This document shows positions 1-11,553 of a stretch of 64,000 nucleotides of DNA, in pieces (within the stretch, counting starts at the first letter, position 1; every line of letters starts with the position of its first letter). This DNA is from Epiperipatus broadwayi (taxonomy: Eukaryota > Onychophora > Udeonychophora > Euonychophora > Peripatidae), in contig JAQFVV010012446.1 of the NCBI GenBank assembly GCA_028023455.1, forward strand, positions 2,850,001 to 2,914,000, in the 5' to 3' direction. A model generated the notes under the pieces. It was not told the origin of the DNA and made no database searches. It worked only from the letters and a program-made list of their open reading frames with translations. Position numbers and translations under genes: made by a program.

Positions 1-727
1 TTCCAGTTGTAGTGTGACAGCTTTCCTCATGTGTAGGTATGGTGACATTTCCAACTGTTCTGCGGTGGTTTATCTCAAGTTTGATTTATGATACAACAGC
101 TTCCAGTTCTAGTGTGAACTTGCCTTACTGCTTTTGCCACATAATGGACAACATGCATAATGCTGCTTAACACTAACAATAATATGTTGCAATCTCACTT
201 TACCATCAAAGGACCTATTTATAGCTAGGTTCCCTTCAGTAATGAAAGTATTTGGATTTATTTAGCATCATCACCTATTGGCATGTTTCCGCTACTGAAT
301 ATATTTTATCTATTCATATATTCATTTGCCTGTAGTGATGAGTAGTCAATCTGATCAAGAATAGATGGAATCTGGCTAGTTGAAGGTAAATTGAGATATA
401 ACCTTCCTCCCTCTGGCTAAAATTTGCTCTGGAGAATGTAATCATTGAGATGCTTTGATGGATTTCCTGGCTTCATTAGATTCATCAACAGGTATGATGA
501 TTTCATTTTGTAGATCTGGCGTCTTCATTTGTAGATCTAGTGACTTTGAAATATGAAGACTTTTCACTGCTGGCTGGCGATTCTTTACTGTTGTTTAATG
601 ACATATACTTCAACCTTAGCCAGTTTCTGGGCCTGTGATGCTTCTGTCAATCTGCTGTTTGAACAACCAAGTTTGCAATCCTTCTAACATGATCACAACC
701 ACTGGAACTGATATGGTGATACTACAA
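1..727. other. Unassigned left edge
   Basis: Somewhat less AT-biased than its surroundings. It lies downstream of the gag-like piece on the minus strand, so it may be decayed pol sequence, but no protease or RT motif is recognisable in any frame. Confidence 0.3.
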
Positions 728-997
728 TATATGCGACATAAAACTTGGGTGCCTATACTTAATTATTATTGTTTTCATAGCCATGTTGATTAGGCTTGTA
801 GACTAACATTTGTTCTAGGATTCAAACCAATTTTTTAACAACCACATCTGGATGGACCCTTTTATATGCGACATAAAACTTGGGTGCCTATACTTAATTA
901 TTATTGTTTTCATAGCCATGTTGATTAGGCTTGTAGACTAACATTTGTTCTAGGATTCAAACCAATTTTTTAACAACCACATCTGGATGGACCCTTT
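728..997. repeat. Exact 135-bp tandem duplication
   Basis: Positions 728-862 are repeated without a visible mismatch at 863-997 (both begin TATATGCGACATA or ATATGCGACATA and end GGACCC/TTT). Identity implies a very recent duplication, or an assembly or sequencing artefact. Confidence 0.9.
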
Positions 998-1299
998 TGG
1001 GGTTTTTTTGTCACAGCCTAATAAATTGATATGCTTAGCAGCAGGTAACAAGAGGCAAATGAATTGTTTTATTAAACACAATAACTTTTAACTCCTGTTT
1101 AACTCATGAATGATATTTGACAGTTAACAATCATTCTCCTGCTAGGCTGCAGAGGATGATTATTTTTTTTACTAATGATAGCCCATATGTCTTCTGATAC
1201 AAGGTATACTGCAGACATAGTATCCAGTTTCCTTGTTATTGGCATATCATTAAAATAAGTCTGCTTTTGAAGGCAGGATCTCTACTGCTCACATAATTT

Positions 1300-1667
1300 A
1301 TACAGTCATTGATTGTATTTGACTTTACATTGCCAAACCAGCTCCTTGGAATGGACTCTTCCATTCTTTTCTGAATGACTCTTCTTTTTAAAACAAGCAG
1401 CTTCTATGTGATCAACACAAAATCTACATGCTGTATACTGATGTGGACATTTCATATCTGCATGTTTTACTTTATCATATCTATAACAAACTCCAACAAT
1501 ATTATTATCAATATATCCGATAGCTCATTCTGATTAGGAAAATCTTTAAACGATCTGACTTTGGGACTCCTTCTATTTAATGGAGTGACCTGAATCACTG
1601 TAACAGCTGAATCAAACATAATATGAGAGTCCATCAAGAGCTTAACCCTAAGGTTGAGATCTTTCAT
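1300..1667 (-). pseudogene. Decayed LTR-retroelement gag fragment
   Basis: The minus-strand ORF at 1467-1667 resembles the segment before the nucleocapsid of Ty3/gypsy-like gag proteins. In another frame, about 1385-1495 encodes two adjacent zinc-knuckle patterns. The first has lost its second Cys (replaced by Tyr), and the second has a shortened Cys-to-His spacing. The frameshift and missing ligands show it is inactive. Any downstream pol would lie toward position 1, but I could not recognise one there. Confidence 0.55.
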
Positions 1668-3199
1668 TCCACAAATAAAATCTCTTAGAGCTTCATTTAA
1701 TAAGTCTTTAAAGTTGCAGTTAAATACAAACTACCTAGCTTAGCAAAAAATCTCTTCTTTTTCTCCTTCCCTTTGGGTATAGAGAATAAAGTGATGTTTC
1801 TGTATTATCATTAGGGGATTAGGGCAAAAAAATGCTGCTCAGGCAGAAGCATGGAAGTTGCTTGTGCACAGAAGATCACATAATGTTCGAGAACCGCAGA
1901 CTGACACAAATGGTAATTTTAACTCAGTTTTCTATTTGATTAGCTTGCGTATAAACAAACTTGGTCCATGTAGGTCAGTCAATTTTTAGGATAAGCTAGA
2001 CTGAACTCATCTAATGAGCCAATTTTAGCCATTTTGATTTTTTTTCTGCCTTGGTAAAAACAAAATTGGATTTTTAAATCTTTTATTGATGCACTATTAA
2101 TGTTAGCTGTCAATTTTTTGTTTCAACTAATGACAAAAGACCTCAGGGAGTAAGATCATGTCATGACTGCACTAAATGTGTCATGTTTATTACAATTAAA
2201 TAAACACAACAGCAATATAAGCAATGCAGCATCTATTATCTATGAAAACATTTAGATATTAAATCATTTTCCATTCTTATGAAGTGCATGCGTAATGATG
2301 GAAGGTGATTTGACTTTCTGTGCTAGTGGATGTTTGTGATATTCTAGAGTTGAGATGAAGGATGCATTGATAATCTTTAAATAAAGTATATTGTTTTGGT
2401 TACACTTGATTTACATACGTTACTCTACTACAACTTTGGCCATTTATTTTAGATAAATACATTAATGAATATTACTAATCATTTATTATTCTAGAGATTA
2501 TCCCTAACTCAGATATAAATTTTAACTTTGGATAAGCCAAAAACAATGTGAGCTGCATTTCATGCAAAAATAAACAACATGACGGGAACTGAAAAATGTT
2601 AGTTAGTATTCAATAAATACTAAAACATGAGCAGGATACTAACATACTGGGATTTTTTTAATATAAAGATTAAATTATATAGTATTTTTTATGTTAAAGC
2701 ATATTCAAATACTTCTATTTTTTATTCAATAAAAACTTTGTTGTAATATTTTGAAATTTTTAGTAAAAAATAGAAACTAATTTTTTTTTTTGCCCATGCA
2801 TCAAAATTTCTGAATATGATTGGCATATATGCAATGCTAGCATTTAATCAACAACAAATTTTAACCATATATTAATGACTATGTCCTTCATTATGACAAA
2901 AAAATAATTATTTCAAGCCATATTTTCTTTGTGTGAAGTTTATATCATATTTTTAGATCTGTCTGTGAGAGATATGGGATACATATTTTGAAATTTTTAG
3001 GAAAAATAGGGGTATACTTTTTTTTTTCCTATACATTCAAAACTGCTAAATATGATCCTGTATATATGCAATACTAACAACTTATCAATACAATAAAAGA
3101 TTGTGTGCTTGCTTATTTTTGTATATGTGTTTGAGGAAAAGAGTGGGGCTGCAATTATGATGATTATACTAAAAACATTGTTTAGTATGATATATAGTT
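1668..3199. other. AT-rich stretch, no gene seen
   Basis: No coding signal. Two diverged copies of a ~150-bp segment (about 2745-2860 and 2985-3085; both have TTTTGAAATTTTTAG followed by a T-rich run and a CATGCATC/CATACATTC block) suggest an old local repeat. Confidence 0.4.
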
Positions 3200-3440
3200 A
3201 TAATATTTTTTAATACTGCATCTAGATTCTTCATAGTGACTTTTAATATGACTTCAAAAATAATATTTCCCTCTAATAATCTGTTGACCCTTGAACTCAT
3301 GCATCCTTTAATCCATCAGACTGTTATAATGTTTAAAAGGAATTATGATACATGGATATAGATTTATAACAGTAATGTTTTCGACAATAAGTAAAATAGT
3401 TTTTGATCATATTGTATTGTTTTTGGCATAATCTATGCTT
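3200..3440. repeat. Left copy of a 240-bp direct repeat
   Basis: This copy runs from ATAATATTTTTTAATACTGC to ATAATCTATGCTT and recurs at about 4190-4433 with only about five differences. The LTR-like block lies between the two copies. Confidence 0.9.
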
Positions 3441-3458
3441 AGTATTTTGAGAGACATC

Positions 3459-4188
3459 TGTTTAACACCAGCAGAGATATCTCGCGTTAGTGCTTGCGGT
3501 TAATGACCGGCGCCCAGTGGAAATGTAGTTCACGGGTATAGCTGAAGAAGACCGCAGCGGAGATATCCAGAGCCTTCGTTGGAGAGCATACATTGCAGAC
3601 CAATTCGTTGGAGAGCATTCGTTGTAGACCAATCTGTTGGAGAGCACGTTGCAGACCAATTTGTTGGACAGCATCCGCTCGTTTGGAGAGCACCCATTGC
3701 AGAGAATACAGACTATATTCAGAGCATTCGTTGCAGACCATTCATTGGAGAGCATATGCAGTTGAGTAGCAGTATTGAGTAGGCAGTAATTAGAGGACAA
3801 CTCCAGTAGAGAGCAGTCACGAGATAGCAGTGTAACCAGAAGACGGCATGCCGGCTGAAATCAGAACTCGTGATCCAGTGAACTCCGCCACTGAAGGTGC
3901 CAAAGCGGAACTAGGGACTTATAGAGGCCATCCGGGCTTTATTATTATTTGTCGTAAGCCGCAAGGCCAGATTATGTAAGCATATTATTAATATATCAAA
4001 CTTGTTGTAATTGTAAGGTGTATATTAAATTATTAGTAAGAATATATATGTAACCTAAATACGCTAATGTCAGTTGTTGTAAATATGCTAATATCGGTTT
4101 GTTGTAAATAAACATTTATTATTATTAATTATCGGTAGTTGAAATTATTTAGTTCGTGTGATTATAAGTAGTGGGGGAGAATATTACA
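3459..4188 (+). mobile_element. LTR-like block, solo
   Basis: TG...CA-bounded block. From about 3806 to 4188 it closely matches the solo LTR at 38475-39026, which lies in the opposite orientation, including ACGGCATGCCG, CTTTATTATTATT and the GGGGGAGAATATTACA end. The left 350 bp is different and contains short repeats (3570-3760). The bases next to its two ends do not form a clear 5-bp duplication, and instead 240-bp direct repeats flank it. No gag or pol is attached. Confidence 0.75.
3570..3765 (+). repeat. ~27-bp tandem repeat inside the LTR-like block
   Basis: About six or seven imperfect units built on GTTGGAGAGCAT-CGTTGCAGACCAAT. Minus-strand and plus-strand ORFs here (60-112 codons) are simply translations of this repeat. 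Confidence 0.8.
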
Positions 4189-4189
4189 A

Positions 4190-4433
4190 TCATAATATTT
4201 TTTAATACCGCATCTAGATTCTTCATAGTGACTTTTAATATGACTTCAAAAATAATATTTCCCTCTAATAATCTGCTGACTCTTGAACTCATGCATCCTT
4301 TAATCCATCAGATTGTTATAATGTTTAAAAGGAATTATGATACATGGATATAGATTTATAACAGTAATGTTTTCAGACAATAAGTAAAATAGTTTTTGAT
4401 CATATTGTATTGTTTTTGGCATAATCTATGCTT
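4190..4433. repeat. Right copy of the 240-bp direct repeat
   Basis: Second copy of 3200-3440, in the same orientation, directly after the LTR-like block. Confidence 0.9.
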
Positions 4434-6619
4434 TTTCAAAGTTGTTTCAAAAAATTTAAATTATTTTAATTGAAGAATAAAAACTTGGAATTCAGTACAT
4501 TCCATATTTGCTTGCACATTTTTTAAACACTACAAAATATGCAGTTAAATTATTATTGCTTTATTTTTCTTTATTATTAAATATAATTAGACACAGCAGT
4601 ATCAGAATAATTCAAATACACACATCACACTTATATTTGACATGAGAGAAATTTTTTTAGCTGACAAAAATGAATAGACTAAAAAGAAGATACTATTTGT
4701 TTTTTCTCTCTCCAAATATATATATACTATTTTTGAAAATATAACAATGCAGCTGCACAAAGGCATGTGATCACCACCACCACCCCCTTCTATTTTTACT
4801 ATTTATTTCATTAAAGAATTTATTTACAATGATATCAATAAATATCTAGAAATTCTTTCTTAACTTATTTTATTGCACAGTTTAATAGTGTAATTTTATT
4901 TAAATCGATTAGCATAGTTTACTACTGAGATGACAATAACTTTTTTCCAAAACTTATCTCTGCTATAAAACAATCCAAGATCTTTAACTAGTAGCTTACT
5001 TTATTCACTAAATTAACTGCTTTTAACTTAGTAAAATTCAATTTACATAACATAAAATACTTTTTATGTACTGATGACAAAATGTTTACATTTCTAATTA
5101 TTCTATGAATTTATAAATAATTAAAATATTGAGCTGTAATTTAAACAAAAAAAACATTTATATTTTTAATTATTTTATGAGAATTTATGAGTAATTAAAA
5201 ATATTGAGCTGTAATTTTTATATATTTTAATTTACAAATGACAACTAGTTTTAAGGTTTAGATATGTTTGTATTTTTGTTTCAAAATATCTAGATAAAAA
5301 TTTTGATAGCTGTCACAATTTTCTGTTGAAAGTTTTTTTTATTTCATGCGATGTATATTTTTAGGCGCAATAATTCATTCTGCTTACTTTACTAAATAGT
5401 CCAAAGCTGCTTAGTTATGAAGATCATTAACCGAAAACTAATCAGAGAATGAGGTTACAGTATTGCCATCTAGTGCACATTGACTACTTCAAACTTACAA
5501 TAGATGATTCTTGAATGAATATAATAAATTACTGTACTGCTTTTAAAGGCAATAATTATGCTCGTAATTAAAATTAAGAATTTTTATTTAATTAAAAGTA
5601 TTTTAAAATAAATGTTTTAGCTTTTTAATTCAAAAGCTGGGTTACTTCTAATACAGAATTTTCTTTTGACATTTTGCAAACTGTCACAATCTCATAGTTG
5701 CTTAGACAGCAATTTTTCGTTTGTCAAAGTTTTTTAGCAAAAGCAATTAATATTAAAATTATCACATTTAAAATTAAATATTTGTTAAAATAACTTTAAT
5801 AATCAATTTATTTAAAATTAATTTTCATTTAATGAATTAACAAAAACCTTGAATCAATGAATTAAAAGATAATTTTGAATTGTTGTATAAATAATACATA
5901 ATAAAATGTAATTTTATAGCATATTACTTTGATAACATTTGAGATAATTGGATAAAATATAAGTCTAAAATCCTATATATATAAATTTTTAATTTTATTA
6001 TAATTTTTATATCAGTAACAATTAATGCGTGGCTTTTAAGATTATTTATTTATCCAATTTTAGTTCAAAAGCTTTAAAAATAAATAACCTATACTGCTTG
6101 AAAACTCAATTTCAATTGCTAAAATGACCCCTTATTGATTCAACTATAAGGAAAGGTTCTGGAAATTCTGTTTGAGTATCAGGACAGCTTATGAACTTCC
6201 ACAAAAACATTTCGCCTAAATGAAGTGGCAAAACACTCATTCTTGGAATATAAAACTCTTGACTTATACAAGTTGTTAATAGTTTTGAAATGTAAAGTAA
6301 GTTTTAAAAATAATTGGCCAGAAACATAATTAATTGCAAAAATTTAACATTTTATACCTCTTCTTCCTTCAATCAATGATTAAAATGTGCTAACTGGAAA
6401 ATATTCCTGGTTCAAGCCATATGTTATCCATTATATAGATTTGCATTTAGTGTCAGTAACTGATCTTAATATGGTATAATATTAATAATTCTAAATAATA
6501 AATACAAATATAATAATTTTAACAAATATATTATGACTATTACATATGTAATTGCTGAGAACATGCAACCAAGTCCAAATACATTACTGTAATAATTCAA
6601 TGTAATAATACATTTATTT
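4434..6619. other. AT-rich stretch with a small local duplication
   Basis: No gene is seen. A diverged ~70-bp direct repeat ending ATATTGAGCTGTAATTT is present at about 5083-5145 and 5150-5219. Confidence 0.45.
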
Positions 6620-6803
6620 CATAATTAATACAATATGCTTCAACATGTAAAGGTGAAACTATAAAATTATAAATTTTAATATTGGCTAAGCACTTTCAGA
6701 ACATGAAGTAAACAGGCTCTGAAAGCACGTAGCCAATATTAAAATTTATAATTTTATAGTTTTGCCTTTATATGTTGAAGTGTATTGTATTAATTATAAT
6801 AAT
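6620..6803. mobile_element. Short hairpin (MITE-like) element
   Basis: Left arm 6620-6700 (ATTAATACAATATGCTTCAACATGTAAAGG...) pairs with right arm 6718-6803 across a ~17-bp loop, with few mismatches. No coding capacity. This is a typical foldback/MITE form. Confidence 0.75.
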
Positions 6804-7389
6804 TGACCAAGTTAAATTCCCAAAAAATTCCTTTCTAAAAAACTTAGCCATTTATACCTGCCATCGATGTTGTTATAAGGTAAATAAATCAAACAGATTC
6901 AGATGTAGTTGTTCAGCAAATAAGTTTATATTCTCAGCATTATGTATTTAAGAGCTGTAATTTATTTACACTCTTCATCTCATTTGTTATTTGAACTGGA
7001 AGTTGGCTTGATTAATATTATAAAAGTCACCATTAATCAAGATAGTCTTAAAAATACTTTGTCATTCTATGAGGCTTAATTGTGAAATGAAAATTTATAG
7101 CAAAGTAAAGAATACTCTACCACAGTTTCTATTGAGTTTTTATTAATAAACTGTTTAAAGAAAAATCCTTCAAAATCTTTACCCATATATTTTCTTAGTT
7201 ATAAATAATCAAACAAGAGGATATAAATTTTAAAAAATGCATGAGATTTCCATTTTTTTTTTTTAGATAACTAGTTGTGACTGAGTATCCCAGGACAGAA
7301 ATATGATCATAATAATGGTAATGATAATGAGATGATAAATCAATACTATTTTATTTATTTTATAAATCCATTAACTCAAAGGTTAATCA

Positions 7390-8462
7390 TTCTGGAAATC
7401 ATATGGTGTTCAAGCATCAATGTCTGGTCAAACTTCAAGCTAAGACCCTTTATTTTTCAAGTGAACCACTCATTATTGCATTCAACATACTGGGAATAAT
7501 TAGTTAGTTACTAGGGAAGTCAGGTAATGCTCAAGCATAAAGAAGTGACATATTGATCTGTGATCCAAGAATCTATAGCTTTTGAGTCCATCACTTGATT
7601 ATTGCAGTAGGAACAATTGAATGATTATTACATGGAAAATCATGTGATGTTGAAGCAATTGGAAGTGACAGATTAAACTTTGATCCAGGAACTGTTAACT
7701 CAAGAGTCCATCCCTCTGTCAATACTTTCAATATCACTGAGAATAATAAGTTAGATACTCGAGAGGTCATGTGATATTCAAACATCAGAAATGATAGATT
7801 AAACTTTAATTCTGTAACCTTTATCGTTTTGATTCCATCTCTCTATGATTGTGGAGAATAATTGAATGGGTAGTTACTTGGGAGGTCATATTATGTTCAA
7901 ACATCAGAAATGAGAGGTTAAACTTTGATTCAGGAACCTTTTAGCTCTTAAGTCCATCAATCAATCATTGCATTTAATCACACATGGAATAATTGAATAG
8001 TTAGTTAATATGGAGGTCATGTGATGTTCAAACATTAAAAGTGATAGTTTGAGTTTTGATCCAGAAACCTTTAGCTCTTAATGGGTTCACTCTATCATTG
8101 CATTCAATCACATATGGAATAACTAAATAGTTAATTACTTAGAAGGTCATGTGATGTTCAAGCATCAGAAATGGCAAGTTGATCTTTGATCCAGAGATCT
8201 TTAGCTCTCAAATCCATCTATTATTGCATGCATTCAATTGCACTGAGAATAATTGAATGGTTAGTGATGGAGGATCATGTCATATTTACACATTATAGAT
8301 TAATGTTAGATCCATGCACCCCTGTATTAAACTGTACATGACAAAATAATTGGTTAATTGCTTAGGTCATGGAATGTTAAACATCAGAAATAACAGTTTG
8401 GTTTTTGATCCAGAACCATTTAATTTGTAAATCTATCACTCTGTCTCTGCACTAAATTGCAC
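7390..8462. repeat. Diverged tandem array, ~125-bp units, about nine copies
   Basis: Unit starts are marked by GGTCATGTGATGTTCAA-like blocks at about 7400, 7520, 7640, 7765, 7884, 8014, 8144, 8271 and 8364. Each is followed by CATCAGAAATG, then TTTGATCCAG, then AGCTCTTAAGTCCATC, then a GGAATAATTGAATAGTTAG block. On the minus strand these read like the 3' half of the tRNA-like SINE units found at 47.7 kb. Units differ from each other by tens of percent, so the array is old. No real gene overlaps it. Confidence 0.8.
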
Positions 8463-8469
8463 AGAAATG

Positions 8470-9090
8470 AACCAAGTTTCAAATTTAATAATGCAAAATA
8501 CACACAAAAGGGTACATGTCAAAAAAGAATGTATGTTTATAAATCTTTTTTTTAATAAGAACTTTAATAGATTTTTTATAATTTGAATCAAAAAATTTTA
8601 ATAAAATTTCCAAGTCATTGGGTAATCAAAAAACTGATTATAGAAAAAAAGCAACATGGCATTTAAGATAAAATCACTTAGCAGTATAGATCTAATATTT
8701 GCAGATACTCATGAAAACATTTGAGAACAGATTAGGTATGTCTACTTCTGATTCAATAAATATTTGAGTTTACATTTGCATCTATTCCTCAAAAATACTT
8801 AAAATATATATATATAAACTTATTCTAAGATTAAACTAATAATTCCAGATTATTCAGCCATTAAATTTTGTTTCTGTTAACACTAATTATCAGAAGTTTA
8901 CACAGCTAAAAAGTATTAATAAGTTACCCATTTTAGTTGTGATACTTATTCTTTATATTTAAAAAGTTATTATGGTATTTGCCCTTTTCTAATGACAAAT
9001 GAGTCATTTTTCCCAACATGCTTAATTTACTGCTGTGATAAAATGACAGTATCTGAAAGTTAAGGACCATGGATCGCAGCTCTAATTTGT
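8470..9090. other. AT-rich stretch, nothing recognised
   Basis: Only poly-A/T runs and TATATA patches are seen. Confidence 0.4.
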
Positions 9091-9149
9091 TACTTGCAGT
9101 GCTCAAATTTCTTATGAACTCCTAAACAATAAACAATTCAATTCATTTC

Positions 9150-9272
9150 ATGCCCTATATAATTTAGTTCAGTGGTAAAGTAGCAAATTCTACACCTCAA
9201 AGTGCCTCCGAACTATGATTCAATCTATCACTGCTAGCAATCAAACTTCTTATGAAATCCGAAGCAATAAAA
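9150..9272 (+). repeat. tRNA-like SINE unit
   Basis: ATTTAGTTCAGTGGTAAAGTAG resembles a pol III A box (TAGTGCAGTGGTAGAGT in its relatives). A B-box-like block TGATTCAATCTATC follows about 40 bp later, then CAAACTTCTTATGAAATCC, the 3' block shared with the 47.7-kb array. An additional partial 3' block precedes it at about 9100-9140. Confidence 0.65.
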
Positions 9273-9279
9273 CAATTTA

Positions 9280-10695
9280 ATTATATTATTCTTTCCTTAT
9301 TTAGAACCCAATTGTTCAAGTTATTTTGAGATTAAATATATTTAAGTAGCTTTTGAGGATACTGCCTTCCACTTGACTAATTCTTGGTAACAAATCAGAA
9401 TAGTTGTTCATGAAATACTGATCCAAATCTATTCACTGAGTAAGTAAGTCAGGCATGCAGGATTAATTTATCAAACCTGCTATTCTTATAATGGACAAAT
9501 AAAATTAAAAATGATTGGGTCTACAATATTTAAAAAAAAAAAACACAGGAGCCCCTGAATGATCTAGATATTCAATGGAAACATGAATAATTTCTTTCTA
9601 GGTAGTATATTACCCAACATTTTCCCAGAAAAAAATGAAATTTAGAACTTCAGAGTTTGAAGTAAGTAGAAATGATATATTCAAAGAGATCACTAATAAT
9701 GTTATATATATATATATTACTTTAGTCAGCTAGTTTTTAAATCTTTGTTCCATAAACACATAAGGTGCAATATTTTTTTCCATGCTTGGCTTATTTTAAA
9801 ACTGTCAAAAACTTTTTGACATCTGTCATTTTCCTGTCAGCTTCAAAGAATAAGACTTGGCATTTGAAATTCTTGCTATGAGTAAACCCCAAGAGATAGT
9901 ATTAGTCACCTCTAGCATAGTTAATTAAACCAAAAACTTAACTATTTTAGAAATCCTAGAATTTATTTCCTCAGTAGTATAATGGAAATCTTTAGCTTTC
10001 TAGTCATACTAAAGGTAGTAGTCCAATAGGACAATTTTGCCAAATTAATAAAATAGAAAGTTTAAGACAATATACATAATATATGACTGTCATCCATGTT
10101 CACACACAGCAATAATTCTCCAAAAACCAAACTCAATCTGGATTTTTTAATGCTCATACTGTAGTTAGAAGAGAAATCTAGATTTTATTATTTATCCCAT
10201 TTTTAAAATTAATAAATTAAAGATTATGTTTGATTTTAATATTTTTATTTACTTAGGATTATAGTAATAAAGGATTTTAGATTCACACTTTTAACCAATG
10301 CCTGTGATGAGTCATCATACAGATTGCATGAAAAACTACTTGCACACAAGTTCCTACGTTTTGAATTAAATTCATATGAAAAAATATTTAGGTATGCATG
10401 ATATCCAAAAAGTCTGTTATTAAATAATAGATGCTATAGTCTAAAGATTCTTGTTCTAAAGTGACGGAGCCATATTATCTCCTTCGTGAGCGCAAAAGCT
10501 GATAATTTATCTCAAAGCCATGACATTTAAACAAGATAATAATAATTTGAAATCTACAATGAATTTTCAAATTATAAATTAAAATTAGATTTAAAAGACT
10601 AATGCTATATTTAATTTGAATAAAAGTGCCATCAAATGGTTGGAGGAAATATTATTCTTTTTTATTCTCTATGGTCTATGCATTGAACATTTATA
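9280..10695. other. AT-rich intronic or flanking stretch, no gene seen
   Basis: Conserved CPT1 motifs expected after exon f (AALTAGDR, HSWADAP) were searched for by eye on the minus strand and not found. Confidence 0.4.
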
Positions 10696-10699
10696 ATTA

Positions 10700-11022
10700 A
10701 AAAATACTTTTCATTTTAAACTTTATAAAGTGCAAATATATTATTTTCCAAATAATTTTATTTCCTTAGTTTTGACTAACCAGCAATTTTCTTCAGAATT
10801 ACAAAATATTTAATTATATATGATTAAATAGAAATGAAATAGATTACAATTATATTTAAATATATATAATGTAATTATAGTTTAATATTTCATTTCTGTG
10901 CACATATATATATATTTATCCCTTTTGTAACTCTGAAGAAGATTGCTACACAGTCAAAACTGTAAGGAAATTAAATTATTTGGAGAAGTAATACATTTTC
11001 ATTGTATAATGAATTTTTAAAA
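10700..11022. mobile_element. Inverted-repeat element with CTGAAGAAG motif
   Basis: Arms at about 10702-10805 and 10923-11022 pair imperfectly. The right arm contains CTGAAGAAGATTGCTACACAG followed by TCAAAACTGT, a hammerhead-core-like pattern that the left arm repeats in reverse. Confidence 0.6.
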
Positions 11023-11423
11023 ATGTGTTATTAATTATAATTATATTGGAGGAAATGCAAAGTTACATACAGTAAGGCACAATTTTTTTTATAAAATCTT
11101 TTTAATGTTTAAATACAAATAAAAATTACAATATGACCCAGTTTTGATAAATCAGAATTATGACAATAAATATAATTATATACACAACTTTTCATTTCTT
11201 TTTCTTTTTAAATTATAGCTCCATGACAATCTAAAAATAAAATGTTTAATCAATAAAGAAAATGTCATGTGATCTCCAGTATTGTTTTTTAAAAACTTCA
11301 AAACTAACTGAAATCTAATATAAATTATATGTTTGGAATGATGATTTCAAAATTATTTGTAAAAGTTTTACTTACTTGGAAAATGTATAAAATAAAAAGA
11401 ATAAATAGAAGAAATATAAAAAC

Positions 11424-11553
11424 CTTGATGATGATCAGCATCTTCTACAATAAATTCAATTTGCTCTTCTAGTGTTTCTGGATTGAGCAAAAAACCTTTG
11501 GAATCAAAGAGTTCCATCTTGTAATAAAGACCTTTTCTCATGACAACAATATG
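11424..11553 (-). CDS. CPT1: CPT1 internal exon f (last exon seen)
   Basis: This 130-bp minus-strand exon has a TTTTAG acceptor. It reads HIVVMRKGLYYKMELFDSKG and then FLLNPETLEEQIEFIVEDADHH, matching CPT1 [32 protein letters not shown]. It ends one base into a codon at CAAG/GTTTTT. That donor has the GT but is weaker than the others, so the 3' edge could move slightly. The next conserved block (AALTAGDR) and the catalytic-His region (HSWADAP in CPT1) were not found in 1-11423, so the gene probably continues beyond the left edge. Confidence 0.92.

Noticed and set aside
3462-3800. 112-codon and 84-codon minus-strand ORFs and a 67-codon plus-strand ORF
   Set aside because: All are translations of a ~27-bp tandem repeat inside an LTR-like block.
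7390-8462. CRISPR array
   Set aside because: Units are ~125 bp, diverged throughout, with no short constant repeat and unique spacers; the DNA is eukaryotic.
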